Positions 1 through 8,718 of a stretch of 48,383 nucleotides of DNA are shown in pieces; positions within the stretch are counted from its first letter, which is position 1; every line of letters begins with the position of its first letter. The stretch is from Candidatus Bathyarchaeota archaeon (GTDB lineage: Archaea > Thermoproteota > Bathyarchaeia > TCS64). Under the pieces are notes generated by a model. That model did no database searches and was not told the DNA's origin. It worked only from the letters and a program-made list of their open reading frames with translations. Both the position numbers and the translations under genes were made by a program. The DNA lies in assembly GCA_014729945.1 (NCBI GenBank), contig WJJC01000068.1, positions 1 through 48,383 on the forward strand, given 5' to 3'.

Positions 1-1
1 C

Positions 2-946
2 TCCGCTGTACGTTACTTGATCCGGGAACTTGGCTGTTTTCCTACCTCAATTCTGTTGAATGTCCGTGGAGAAATGTCTTTTACAGAAGAAAAAACTCAT
101 GCCGGTTTTAGTGTTGGTACGCTGGATACGCAAAGCGATGAGTTCTGGATTATAGATGGACAGCATAGAGTAGAGTCTTTAAAAAGAGCAATATCACGTA
201 ATAGAGACTTTAATGATTACCCGATAATTGTTAGTATATTACAATTACCTGATAGATTTGATGAGATGCTTCTATTCTACATAGTAAACAGGCGTCAAAA
301 AGGGGTAAAAACTGATCTGGTTTACCGCCATCTACAGAGGATGTTACTGAAAAAAGGCGAAGAATGGTTACTGGATCTTGAGGGAAAAAGAGGGCTTGCC
401 AGAGGTTATGCTGTAGAAATTGTTGACATATTGAATAAAGACCCGGTAAGCCCCTGGTATGGTAAAATAAGAGAAGTGGGAGAAGCAAAACAAATTGATC
501 ATATAATTAAGGATAGAGAGATGGTATCATCTGTTGTTGATATTCTGGGTGAGCATTACTTCAAGAATATGCCCATTAAAAGCATAGCATATCTGTTAAT
601 AGATTACTGGAATGCATTATATGATATCTATCCTGAATGCTTCACAGCCCCTAAAGAATTCTCTATGCTCCAGAAACCTGGTTTACCTGCATTGAATAAA
701 CTATTCATTGATGTATATGGGATAGCTCTTCAATCGGGAGATGTGTCGGAGGAGTCAATGTATAAAGTCCTCTCTCGATTACTTGAGGAGACACCGGCTC
801 ATCCTGTGGTGGATTTCAGATATAGCATTGGAGTGGATTTCTGGAGCTTTGACTCGGGACCCGTTTATGGTGTCACAGCTACTAGACAGAATATACAGGA
901 TCTGTATGATAATGTGCAAGAAAAAATATGGTTAGCTGGTAGGTAG
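2..946 (+). CDS. DGQHR-domain protein, N-terminally cut by the window edge
   Basis: The reading frame is open to the first base of the window (residues SAVRYLIREL precede the first possible start, a TTG at 17), so the true start lies upstream. The motif IIDGQHRVESL, about 50 residues in, defines the DGQHR family, which includes DndB, the regulator of DNA phosphorothioate modification, and related proteins in DNA-modification and defence clusters. The motif is visible; the exact subfamily is not, and no dnd genes are in view. The stop TAG directly abuts the stop of the convergent gene at 947, so there is no room for a separate terminator. What lies upstream would decide whether this belongs to a modification system. 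Confidence 0.7.
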   Translation, partial: SAVRYLIRELGCFPTSILLNVRGEMSFTEEKTHAGFSVGTLDTQSDEFWIIDGQHRVESLKRAISRNRDFNDYPIIVSILQLPDRFDEMLLFYIVNRRQKGVKTDLVYRHLQRMLLKKGEEWLLDLEGKRGLARGYAVEIVDILNKDPVSPWYGKIREVGEAKQIDHIIKDREMVSSVVDILGEHYFKNMPIKSIAYLLIDYWNALYDIYPECFTAPKEFSMLQKPGLPALNKLFIDVYGIALQSGDVSEESMYKVLSRLLEETPAHPVVDFRYSIGVDFWSFDSGPVYGVTATRQNIQDLYDNVQEKIWLAGR

Positions 947-1321
947 TTAGGCTTTCTCTAATTCCACTTTTTCACCACTCTTAACCTTCTTGAATAGTTT
1001 TGGGTCTCCTATGATTTTACCGATTACGTTTACAGCGCTGGCTGGTCGTATCTCGTCTCCTTTGCTCATCGGCGTGGGTCCGAAGAAGATGCAGAAAGCG
1101 TTTCCAGGGGGCCAGTAAGCAATATCCCCTAGGTCTACAACTGTTTTTCCGTTCTCTGCTGGAGTATCAACGGGTATACTGAAGTATATCTCGTCTCCCC
1201 ATAGGTTAGCTTTGCCGGTTATGGGTAAGGATTCATAGATGTTTTTCGCTGTCTCGGGGTTTTCCTCGGTTAAGTGTGCTTCTATGGTTCCTGTTGATGG
1301 CGTAGTTATCTTTATCTTCAT
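947..1321 (-). CDS. Cyclophilin-like protein (TM1367/DUF369 type)
   Basis: A 124-residue protein with the single-domain cyclophilin-like fold seen in the TM1367-type family: N-terminal beta strand MKIKI, the segment LWGDEIYFSIP, and the conserved stretch DIAYWPPGNAFCIFFGPTPMS. It is cytosolic, with no signal peptide. Members have the cyclophilin barrel, but peptidyl-prolyl isomerase activity is not established for this branch, so the function is unknown. It is divergently transcribed from the ABC permease at 1389 across a 67-bp spacer that holds two inverted repeats, which suggests possible shared regulation. Confidence 0.75.
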   Translation of the reverse strand: MKIKITTPSTGTIEAHLTEENPETAKNIYESLPITGKANLWGDEIYFSIPVDTPAENGKTVVDLGDIAYWPPGNAFCIFFGPTPMSKGDEIRPASAVNVIGKIIGDPKLFKKVKSGEKVELEKA

Positions 1322-1334
1322 TTGATTAAAGTTT

Positions 1335-1365
1335 GAGTTTTAACTCACTTAAGGTTTTTACCTTA
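1335..1365. promoter_or_regulatory. Two adjacent palindromes in a divergent promoter region
   Basis: Within the 67 bp between divergent genes (starts at 1321 and 1389) lie GAGTT-TT-AACTC at 1335-1346 and TAAGGT-TTTT-ACCTTA at 1350-1365. Two neighbouring dyads in so short a spacer fit operator sites controlling both directions. They also overlap the AT-rich stretch where a TATA box would sit. Binding is inferred from symmetry alone. Confidence 0.4.
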
Positions 1366-1388
1366 GTTAGTAGTATCTATGCGATTGC

Positions 1389-4172
1389 ATGATGTCAGGT
1401 GCGTTGGTTAGGAAGAGAGTGTTTCTCGCACTTGTCTTGTTGTTTTTATTGTATGTTCCTGTGTCAGCTTCTGCACGCGTAGGTGGCACGGTGTATGATC
1501 AAGAGGGTTTGCCTGTTAACGCGAGTATTCATTTATTTGATGAGAAACAGGAGATAGTCAGCGTTACAGCCGGGTCTAACGGCGTTTTTAGTTTAGATGT
1601 TCCATCGGGAAATTATACTATAATAATATATGCGGATGACCCTGCGACAGAGGGTTTTGACTATGTTCCATCAGAGTTCAAAATAGAAGGAGAATTTGAT
1701 TCTAACATTACCCTTGTTTATGGGTCATCAATACTTGTCACGGGTGAATTCCAGTTTATAGACACGGAAAACATCCCTCTTAACACAGTTTACATTGTCC
1801 AGGATGACTTGAATAATACTTTAAGCCCCAGAGGGTTTTCCCTTGAATTCAGTGATAAGAATAGTGGAGATTTTAGGTTCCCATCCTTAGGCAAAGGAGA
1901 AGTAATAGTTCCAGCTGATACCAAGGTGGACATATGTGTTAACATCAGTATTTTGATTGAATCTCAGATAAAGACGAGAAGTTTTCAACTGGATGATCTT
2001 TCTACTCCAAGTAGAGGGGAGATTAAAACTATTGATGTTCGGGAGTACACTATTCCAATCAGTAAGTCAATAGCGGTAGATGCCCGGGAACGACTTGAAA
2101 GTCGTTTAACTGAAATGGATGAATATGGTTTCTACCTAGCGAAACAAGAAGCATCTCTCAGTAAGGGGATAAAATACCTTGACGACTCTGAGAATCTCTA
2201 CGTTGAGGGTGATTTTGATGAGAGCTTTGGTTCACTTAAACATGGTTATATTATATTTACTCACACAAACAGCGAACTTGTTACTATGTATAGCGATGCA
2301 CGGTTCAGTGTATATGTCTTGATTGCTTTCTTAACGACTGCCTCGCTTATCACGGGTTATCTGCTCGTAGATGGGTTCATCCAGCAGGCAGCGGTAGATC
2401 TTTTGATAATGGGCGGAGGGTTACTATTTTTCTTCAAGGCTTACCCGGGCAGCAGAACAATACCATTAACCAACTTCTTATTGGCCTCCGGATGCTTTTT
2501 CCTCTTTTTCATGATCATTGGAAAACTTTTACCACGTTTATTCAGAGGTATCGGTTCAGATGAGCGAGTTCATACTAGAAACCTCATAGCACCCATATTC
2601 AACATAGCTAGAAGAAGCCTCCGTAGACGACGGCTAAGATTCCTCTTGACGTTTATATCAATAACTTTGCTTGTCATGAGTTTTGTTACTCTCACAAGTT
2701 TTTCAGAGGGATATGGTTTGATCACTGGAGAATCCGGTCCGAAGAGTGGATGGAGAGGCGTCTACATTCGGGAGGGAAACTGGAGCCCGGAGGATCCAAC
2801 TTTCATATTACTAACTGAGGGAGAGTTAAACTGGTTGAAGAATCAACCAGAGACAGATCTATTATCACCAAAAGCAGAGAACATACCCCTTAAAGCTCCA
2901 TTGTTAACCATCAGGGAACAACCTATTTTCGGGATAATGGGGATAACAGAGAATGAAACCTATTTCTCCTCCATTCAGGGAACATTGATCAGCGGAGAAC
3001 TTCCCCAGGGTGACGGTGTTTTAATCAGCGATTCCTTCTCACAATCAACGGGGTTATCCATCGGGAACCAGTTACAGATAGGTCTTAAAGAGTTCACCGT
3101 TGACGGGATCTACGGGGATGAAGCTTTTAGGAAACTAAAGGATCTCGATGGTACCCCTTATACTCCGAATAAATGGATTAACGTGAGTCCCGAGGGAGAG
3201 GCTCCTAACTGGGCCTTGGAGGAGACAGCCCCCCATGAAATATTGATTATGAGTACAGAGAAGGCGCTGGAGTTCCCAACTGTGGGGGTACAGAGAATCG
3301 CCATTGATATAAACCCTGGCTATAATGCCACGGATTTCGCTGAGAGACTGGCGTTGGAAAGAGGATACAGGGCCTGGGCTAACACATTGGAGGCTTATTC
3401 GTCTTATAGGTTGGGGAATTACTTCCAGGGTAAGGGCGCCACGTTGGTGATACCATGGATAATCGTGGTGCTCAACGTGGTGGTCACTATGTTAAACAGT
3501 CTTTATGAACGGAGAAAAGAGATAGAGATACTCTCCTCAGTGGGGTTAAACCCGGCTCAGGTATCATCGATCTTCGTAGCTGAGGCGCTTATCACCGGGT
3601 TTATAGCGGGGGGTTTCGGTTACCTCATTGGTCTCGGGTTCTATAAGGCATTAGCGATACTGAATATCGGGTTACAGGTGCATCAGAAGGTATCAGCTGT
3701 CTGGAGCCTAGCCGCTATAGGGCTAGCGATATCCGCGGTGGTTGCCGGGGCTTTCGCGGCTTTGAAGAATAGCGTGGTTATTACACCTAGCTTGATGCGG
3801 AGATGGAAGCTGGACAGAACCACAGGTGGGTATCAGGAGCCTTGGAGGATAGAGATACCTATTAAACTGGAGCCATCTGAGGTTAAACCCTACCTGGATT
3901 ATGTAGAGTCGAGACTTGTTAAGTTAAGGAGTCATCCCACTCAGGTTACATCCAGCATTAAGAGACTGGAGGATAAAATAGATTTCGTGTATAAATCGGT
4001 TCAGACTAGCACGGGGAACTTTTACACTAAGAACACCCTCAGCGTGTATTCTCTCGATGATGATATGTACGGGGTTTTACTGGAGAGTATAGGTGAATCC
4101 GATTGGGTCCACGTAGTGGGATCCCTTATTCGACGTATAAGCATGAATTACAGTACGGATAAAAGGGACTAG
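1389..4172 (+). CDS. Large FtsX/MacB-type ABC permease with N-terminal carboxypeptidase-regulatory-like domain
   Basis: 927 residues. A signal peptide (about 1-29) precedes a beta-rich domain, about 30-115, of the carboxypeptidase-regulatory type (VGGTVYDQEGLPVNASI, NGVFSLDVPSGNY). A helical external stretch follows, then three membrane segments between about 305 and 385. A classical FtsX core comes next: membrane helix near 420, large external domain at about 450-690, and three C-terminal helices with MLNSLYERRKEIEILSSVG, typical of MacB/FtsX permeases. A cytosolic tail of about 125 residues ends the protein. The ATPase and second permease are encoded convergently (4169-5462), so the likely complex is split over two opposing units. 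The substrate is unknown; the family handles lipoproteins, peptides or mechanotransmission rather than classical import. The stop overlaps the ATPase stop in the palindrome CTAG. Confidence 0.85.
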   Translation: MMSGALVRKRVFLALVLLFLLYVPVSASARVGGTVYDQEGLPVNASIHLFDEKQEIVSVTAGSNGVFSLDVPSGNYTIIIYADDPATEGFDYVPSEFKIEGEFDSNITLVYGSSILVTGEFQFIDTENIPLNTVYIVQDDLNNTLSPRGFSLEFSDKNSGDFRFPSLGKGEVIVPADTKVDICVNISILIESQIKTRSFQLDDLSTPSRGEIKTIDVREYTIPISKSIAVDARERLESRLTEMDEYGFYLAKQEASLSKGIKYLDDSENLYVEGDFDESFGSLKHGYIIFTHTNSELVTMYSDARFSVYVLIAFLTTASLITGYLLVDGFIQQAAVDLLIMGGGLLFFFKAYPGSRTIPLTNFLLASGCFFLFFMIIGKLLPRLFRGIGSDERVHTRNLIAPIFNIARRSLRRRRLRFLLTFISITLLVMSFVTLTSFSEGYGLITGESGPKSGWRGVYIREGNWSPEDPTFILLTEGELNWLKNQPETDLLSPKAENIPLKAPLLTIREQPIFGIMGITENETYFSSIQGTLISGELPQGDGVLISDSFSQSTGLSIGNQLQIGLKEFTVDGIYGDEAFRKLKDLDGTPYTPNKWINVSPEGEAPNWALEETAPHEILIMSTEKALEFPTVGVQRIAIDINPGYNATDFAERLALERGYRAWANTLEAYSSYRLGNYFQGKGATLVIPWIIVVLNVVVTMLNSLYERRKEIEILSSVGLNPAQVSSIFVAEALITGFIAGGFGYLIGLGFYKALAILNIGLQVHQKVSAVWSLAAIGLAISAVVAGAFAALKNSVVITPSLMRRWKLDRTTGGYQEPWRIEIPIKLEPSEVKPYLDYVESRLVKLRSHPTQVTSSIKRLEDKIDFVYKSVQTSTGNFYTKNTLSVYSLDDDMYGVLLESIGESDWVHVVGSLIRRISMNYSTDKRD

Positions 4173-4861
4173 CCTCTTTCTATTTTCTCGATTTGCCCGT
4201 CTCGCATCCAGACGATCCTGTCACTGGCCTTGATCATCTTGGTGTCGTGGGTGGCGGCTATCAGCGTTAGGCCCTTGGTTTTGTTTAATCCATGTAATAG
4301 ATCAATTATCTCCATTCCTGTCTGCAGGTCCAGGTTACCGGTGGGCTCGTCGGCGAGTATAATGGCTGGATCGTTAGCCAGTGCTCTGGCGATGGCTACT
4401 CGTTGCTGTTGCCCGGCTGATAGCTCTGTGGGTCTGTGGTTTGTCCGTTCTTTGAGTCCTACTGATTCTAGTAGTTTTTCTGCTTTCTTTAAGCCCTCGT
4501 CGTGGGGAGTTCCCGCGAATACTGTGGGTAGAGCCACGTTTTCTAGTGCGGTTAGCACTTGCATGAGGTTGAAGCTCTGGAATATGTAGCCTATTTTGCG
4601 GCATCTTAGCCACGCGAGCTCGTAGGCGTCGAGTTGGCTGATGTCTACTCCGTCTATGAAGACGCTTCCTTCTGTGGGTTTGTCGAGTCCGCCGATGAGG
4701 TTGAATAGGGTGGTCTTGCCGCTTCCGCTTGGGCCTACTATGCTGATGTATTCTCCTCTGCCGATATCTAGGTCTACTCCGTCTAGGGCTTTGACTGTCT
4801 CGTCTCCCATAGTGTAGTATCTTAGTAGGTTTCGTAGTTCGATTACTGTGTCATAACTCAT
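4169..4861 (-). CDS. ABC transporter ATPase, MacB/LolD family
   Basis: 230 residues, complete. Walker A GPSGSGKT at 43-50, Q-loop in YIFQSFNLM near 95, signature LSAGQQQRVAIARAL near 147-161 (LSAGQ replaces the usual LSGGQ), Walker B IILADEPTGNLD, and H-loop AATHD. This is the short ATPase of MacB/LolD-type exporters, which powers FtsX permeases from the cytosolic side. Its start overlaps the end of the upstream permease gene by 11 bp, so the two are translationally coupled. Its 3' end overlaps that of the 927-residue permease by 4 bp. Together the three genes probably form one ABC complex with two unequal permeases. Confidence 0.93.
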   Translation of the reverse strand: MSYDTVIELRNLLRYYTMGDETVKALDGVDLDIGRGEYISIVGPSGSGKTTLFNLIGGLDKPTEGSVFIDGVDISQLDAYELAWLRCRKIGYIFQSFNLMQVLTALENVALPTVFAGTPHDEGLKKAEKLLESVGLKERTNHRPTELSAGQQQRVAIARALANDPAIILADEPTGNLDLQTGMEIIDLLHGLNKTKGLTLIAATHDTKMIKASDRIVWMRDGQIEKIERG

Positions 4862-5462
4862 AGCTTAGTGCCTCCACGGGGGGTAGTTTGCTTGCTCTCC
4901 ACGCGGGGTACATGGAGGCTATTACGCTTAGTAGTATGCTGAGGATGGATGTGCCTAGTAGGTAGGCGAGTAGTGAGGTGGCTGGTATCTTGAGTATAAT
5001 ATCGAATCCTGTGGTGAATCCTGAGGAGAGTATGGCCGCGATGACGCCGAATATGAAGCCTATTACGCCTCCGGCTGCGCCTTGTATTACGGATTCTACG
5101 AGGAATAACATGAGTATATGTTGATCTAGGGCTCCGATGCATTTCATGGTGCCTATTTCCCGGTATCTCTCATAGACGGATATGAGCATAGCGTTTGTTA
5201 TGCCGACTACGGATACTATTAAGGCGACTGCTACTAGCCAGTACTGGTAGGTGTCCACGCCGATGCTGCCTCCTTGGTACTCGTTGTAGGTGGCGTAGAA
5301 TAGGTCTGTTAGTATGAGGCTAGTTAGGAAGCTGTTGGCGAGGGATATTGAGGCTACGTTGATGATGGTTCGTTGGAGTCTGCGTTGTATGTGTTCGAAG
5401 CCTAGTCGTACTGCGTCGCTTATGGTGAAGTACACCATGCGTTTTTCCCCACTCATATCCAT
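4851..5462 (-). CDS. Short FtsX-family ABC permease
   Basis: 203 residues, about half the size of a typical FtsX/MacB permease, because the large external domain between the first and second membrane helices is almost absent. Visible: an N-terminal helix (TIINVASISLANSFLTSLIL), then three helices around 73-93, 115-145 and 165-190. The coupling segment ISVYERYREIGTMKCIGA and the C-terminal YPAWRASKLPPVEAL are hallmarks of the family. It lies first in the two-gene unit with the ATPase at 4169-4861. The contrast with the 927-residue partner suggests an asymmetric permease pair. It starts at ATG 5462; an alternative ATG lies two codons inside. Confidence 0.85.
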   Translation of the reverse strand: MDMSGEKRMVYFTISDAVRLGFEHIQRRLQRTIINVASISLANSFLTSLILTDLFYATYNEYQGGSIGVDTYQYWLVAVALIVSVVGITNAMLISVYERYREIGTMKCIGALDQHILMLFLVESVIQGAAGGVIGFIFGVIAAILSSGFTTGFDIILKIPATSLLAYLLGTSILSILLSVIASMYPAWRASKLPPVEALSYEL

Positions 5463-5500
5463 TCAAATCCCTTCACGGTGTTTAAAGAGGTTATCATTGT

Positions 5501-5680
5501 TCATGCTCCTCTTGGCGTTTTAGGTTCCACGTTAAAGGCGATTTGTGGGGTGAATGAGCCTGCTTGTTTTACGCTTTCTGTGTCACCGGTTGTGTAGAGT
5601 GTGGTTGTAGGGGTTATGCTTAGTGTGAGTAGCGGGGTGGTTAGTGTGAGTGTTTTTTTGCTCTGTGTTAATGTTGGTTC
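5501..5680 (-). other. Open in-frame extension behind the amber stop of the zinc-ribbon gene
   Basis: After the TAG stop of the small gene at 5681-5842, the same frame stays open for 60 codons to a TGA at 5501-5503. The translation is threonine-rich (TLTLTTPLLTLSITPTTTLY) and has no start codon of its own. Nearby genes also end in TAG, so general amber recoding is unlikely. A chance open stretch in A+C-rich DNA, or the tail of a gene split by a point mutation, are the simpler readings. Confidence 0.2.
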
Positions 5681-5842
5681 CTAGTTGAGTTCTTCTTGGG
5701 GGTTGATGTCTTCTCTCCAGCCTAGGCAGTCGTAGCATAGTTGTTTTGTGTTGTCGCCGCATTCAGGGCAGAACTGGCTATCGCAGCTTTTGCAGTTTTG
5801 GGTGGTTTCTACTTCCATTCCGCAGATTTCGCATTGAGGCAT
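5681..5842 (-). CDS. Small zinc-ribbon protein with four CxxC knuckles
   Basis: A 53-residue ORF, starting MPQCEICGMEVE and ending NPQEELN before TAG. It has four CxxC pairs: C4/C7, C17/C20, C25/C28 and C36/C39. That spacing builds two zinc sites and is common in tiny archaeal zinc-ribbon proteins and in the zinc modules of larger ones; no partner or enzyme domain is attached. A TATA-like stretch (AAAAACATATAACC on the - strand) lies about 30 nt before the ATG. The function is unknown; nucleic acid or protein binding is the usual role of such modules. It lies upstream of, and in the same direction as, the short permease gene, separated by 218 bp. Confidence 0.7.
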   Translation of the reverse strand: MPQCEICGMEVETTQNCKSCDSQFCPECGDNTKQLCYDCLGWREDINPQEELN

Positions 5843-5982
5843 GCTTATTGTGGGTGTGTATATCGGTTATATGTTTTTTTAGTGCTGACGTTGGTTTGTG
5901 GAATTATTTTAGTGTATTTTTACCTAGAATAGGGGCCTCTGTTGGGTTGAATAGGTGCCCGTTTTGGGTAGAATGTTTTCTG

Positions 5983-6024
5983 AACAGGGCTGTTTTCTGC
6001 CCCATTTTGGCTAACAGGGCTGTT
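5983..6024. promoter_or_regulatory. Pair of identical 12-bp dyads (AACAGGGCTGTT), 30 bp apart
   Basis: AACAGGGCTGTT occurs at 5983-5994 and again at 6013-6024. Each copy is an inverted repeat, AACAG-N2-CTGTT, and the 30-bp start-to-start distance is close to three helical turns. They lie in the 371-bp spacer between the threonine dehydratase gene and the zinc-ribbon gene, about 140-180 bp upstream of the latter. This is the expected look of a tandem operator for a dimeric regulator. The rest of the spacer shows no convincing gene. Confidence 0.45.
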
Positions 6025-6213
6025 CCCGGGTGTTCCCCTAAATACTCCAAGGGGGGGATCTCTGTAGTCAGATCATTTTTGCTGAGGAACACATTTAACC
6101 CAGGATTTATTTCAGTCACGACTAAAAGTGTAGGCTGGCTCATTTATAAAAAAATTCTACAATATCCATAGAATGCAGGACATGGAATGTATAATATTAT
6201 AGTCTTAACCTTG

Positions 6214-7161
6214 TCACAATACTAGTTTCAGGGTTTCTATTCCCAGATTGCCGCCGCTAATGATTACGCCTATCTGTTTACCGTTCCATCTGATGGGATC
6301 TGCTAGTAGGGCTGCTACGCCTACTGCCCCCGCGCCTTCTACGAGCATGTGGCTCTCATGGAGCATGTATTTGATGGCGGCAAGTATTTCTCTCTCAGAG
6401 AGTATTTCCCAGTCGTCTATATTATCTCTACAGATTGGGAAGCTGACTGAGCCTTCTTCTAGTCCACCATGGAGACCCTCGGCGTAAGTGTCCTCTAGGG
6501 GTATGTCATGGATGTAGCCTTTCTTGACGCACTCGTACATTACTGGGCTGGTCTCGCTCTGGACTCCTATTATCTCTGCGTCTGTTGCCTGCTTGTAGAC
6601 GGTGGATATCCCGGATGCGAGGCCTCCTCCCCCCACTGGGATGAGTATAGTGTCTAGTTGGGGTTGTTCCTCTATCATCTCCAACGCTACTGTGCCCTGG
6701 CCCTTGATGAGGTCTATATCATTATAGGCTGATACGAATGTCATGCCCTCCTCGGCCTCGATGCGTCTGGCGAGTCGCTCACTGTCCATGTATTCATCGC
6801 CCTCGATGATTAGCTCCACGCCGTATTTCCGTATGGCGTCTATCTTTACATTTGGTGTCCTCTCGGGTACGACGATCTTGGCCTTTACTCCGAGTTGCTT
6901 AGCGGCGTAGCCCAGTCCCTGGGCATGGTTCCCGCTGCTGGCAGTTACCACGCCTCTGTTTCGTTGTTCTTCTGATAATAGTAGTATCTTGTTGGTGGCT
7001 CCTCTGATCTTGAAGCTTCCTGTTACTTGCTGGTTTTCCAGTTTGAGGTAGACCTCTGCGTCTGTTTCTTCACTGAGATCTGGTGAGTATTCGAGGGGGG
7101 TGTGTCGTGCCCACTTCTGGACCCTTTTTCTGGCTTCGTAGAACTCGGTGAGCTTAATCAT
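6214..7161 (-). CDS. ilvA: Threonine ammonia-lyase / serine-threonine dehydratase, PLP-dependent
   Basis: A fold-type II PLP enzyme that deaminates threonine to 2-oxobutanoate, the first step toward isoleucine, and often serine to pyruvate. The PLP lysine lies in GSFKIRGATNK, the substrate loop is TASSGNHAQG, and the phosphate-binding loop is PVGGGGLASG. I start at ATG 7161 (MIKLTEFYEARKRV, 315 residues), because the 33 residues that could be added upstream to 7260 look non-coding. There is no C-terminal ACT-like regulatory domain, so feedback control by isoleucine of the IlvA kind is not expected; the enzyme resembles catabolic TdcB or serine racemase types. It stands alone, with no other branched-chain genes near. 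Confidence 0.88.
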   Translation of the reverse strand: MIKLTEFYEARKRVQKWARHTPLEYSPDLSEETDAEVYLKLENQQVTGSFKIRGATNKILLLSEEQRNRGVVTASSGNHAQGLGYAAKQLGVKAKIVVPERTPNVKIDAIRKYGVELIIEGDEYMDSERLARRIEAEEGMTFVSAYNDIDLIKGQGTVALEMIEEQPQLDTILIPVGGGGLASGISTVYKQATDAEIIGVQSETSPVMYECVKKGYIHDIPLEDTYAEGLHGGLEEGSVSFPICRDNIDDWEILSEREILAAIKYMLHESHMLVEGAGAVGVAALLADPIRWNGKQIGVIISGGNLGIETLKLVL

Positions 7162-7374
7162 ATCAATAAAGATGGGTTTGACGCTTATGTGAGTAATGGT
7201 CTTAGGGATTAGGGGTACTTTTAGATATGTTTTATGTACCTGACAGGAGAATAAACGCACTAGATATCCTTGAATACAAAACTCTGGCGTAATGTTTCAA
7301 CCAGCACATAATCTTGTGTAATTAAGAATCTTCTTATATTCCTTAGGGGAAAAAAGAACCCTATTTGTGGTTAT

Positions 7375-8640
7375 ATGCATGAGGAAAACCCCGGAACATT
7401 AACGGTGCTAAAAGAGATATTCAAGACCAGAAACGTCTCCATATTAACCACTACCCAGACCCTGTCAATGATAGTTGGAACCTTATGGACACCGTTCCAA
7501 GCCCTCTACATACTTGAACTGGGGGCATCCAAACAGGACCTTGGATTGATCCTCACCTTTCAAAGCATCACAGAGTTGGTCATCCAGATACCCGGGGGAA
7601 TCCTAACCGATCGCTGGGGCAGGAAAAGAGTGATTATTCTAAGCGCAGCTCTGCGTCTACTATCTACCCTAGTTTTCCTATTCGCCTTCCACTGGACTCA
7701 TGTCGCCCCAGCCTTAGTCCTCACATCTGCGTCCATTATTAGCGCCCCAGCCTCAAGCGCATTACTGGCCGAATCAATATCAAAGAAAAACGTGAGCACA
7801 GCCTTCGCCGCCATCCGGACAGTGACAGAGTTTCCATTAATATTCACAAGTCTCCTTGGGGGGATAATCATCGATAGGGTTGGCTTGATCAGTGGCGTCA
7901 GGACAATGCTCATCGTGTATGCACTAGTTACGCTTTTATCCATGCTTCTTCAATGGAGTTATATCACCGAGACCGTGGAGAGACCAACCTCGAAACCAGA
8001 GAGGCCTAGTCTATTGGGAGTGCTCCGGGACATCAAAGAGTTGTCCGGTAATATATGGACTCTAGCCATAATCATGGGGATAAGCACATTTGCACTTAGG
8101 TTGATCTCCTCATATACGGTTGTTTACGCTACTGAGGTTATCGGCCTCTCAACCACCCAGTGGGGACTCTTGGGGACGATCGCTAACCTTACAGCCATTC
8201 TGATAAGCATACCCGGTGGAAGAGTATCCGACGTAATAGGGAGGAAGACGGGGGTAATACTTAGCAGGATACCCATGACCTTGGCGACCCTGGGCTATAC
8301 TGTATCAAAAAACTTCACACATCTAGCGATCGTACGTACCCTTAACGGCTTTGGCTCAGGTATAGGCGCGGATCTGTATGGTACTCAGGGTGGTCCTCTA
8401 TGGCAGGCGCTAATTGTCGAGTATACGCCTGCGAGCGATAGGGGTAAGATTATGGGCGTAATTGGGACCATTAAGAGTGTCTTATCTTCGCCTGCTTCTT
8501 GGGTTGGGGGTTATTTTTATGAGAATGTTTCTCCGTCGATGCCTTTCTATTCTAGTTTCCTGATGGACGCTCTGGCTATCGTAATGCTGGTATTCTTGTT
8601 GAAGCCCAGCAACTATGATGTTGAAGATCTCCCTGACTAA
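7375..8640 (+). CDS. Major facilitator superfamily transporter
   Basis: 421 residues with about 12 hydrophobic helices. The MFS motif A appears as GILTDRWGRKRVIIL between helices 2 and 3, and its second-half counterpart as GRVSDVIGRKTGVIL. It is an inner-membrane secondary transporter; the substrate cannot be read from sequence, though drug/metabolite efflux is common in this branch. It starts at ATG 7375. A second MFS gene lies at 12012 and a third at 44367. The coding strand begins A+C-rich and ends G+T-rich (about 70% G+T at 8461-8520). Confidence 0.85.
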   Translation: MHEENPGTLTVLKEIFKTRNVSILTTTQTLSMIVGTLWTPFQALYILELGASKQDLGLILTFQSITELVIQIPGGILTDRWGRKRVIILSAALRLLSTLVFLFAFHWTHVAPALVLTSASIISAPASSALLAESISKKNVSTAFAAIRTVTEFPLIFTSLLGGIIIDRVGLISGVRTMLIVYALVTLLSMLLQWSYITETVERPTSKPERPSLLGVLRDIKELSGNIWTLAIIMGISTFALRLISSYTVVYATEVIGLSTTQWGLLGTIANLTAILISIPGGRVSDVIGRKTGVILSRIPMTLATLGYTVSKNFTHLAIVRTLNGFGSGIGADLYGTQGGPLWQALIVEYTPASDRGKIMGVIGTIKSVLSSPASWVGGYFYENVSPSMPFYSSFLMDALAIVMLVFLLKPSNYDVEDLPD

Positions 8641-8700
8641 CCACTTCTAGCCTGATAGGTTTAACATATTTCTGCGCGGTAAACCTTTCCATGCTCCTCT

Positions 8701-8710
8701 GTACGCGTAC
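8701..8710. promoter_or_regulatory. Perfect 10-bp palindrome before the small ORF at 8719
   Basis: GTACGCGTAC is self-complementary over all ten bases and ends 8 nt before the GTG start of the next gene. Just upstream, AGGTTTA (8657-8663) and TAAACCT (8680-8686) form a second inverted repeat. The placement fits a translation- or transcription-control site, but this rests only on symmetry. Confidence 0.25.
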
Positions 8711-8718
8711 GACTAGAT

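Noticed and set aside
5904..6143. 79-codon open frame on the - strand over the tandem dyads
   Set aside because: Its repeated ALLAK/TALF-like segments simply mirror the duplicated dyad, no domain is recognisable, and there is no convincing promoter or ribosome-binding site.
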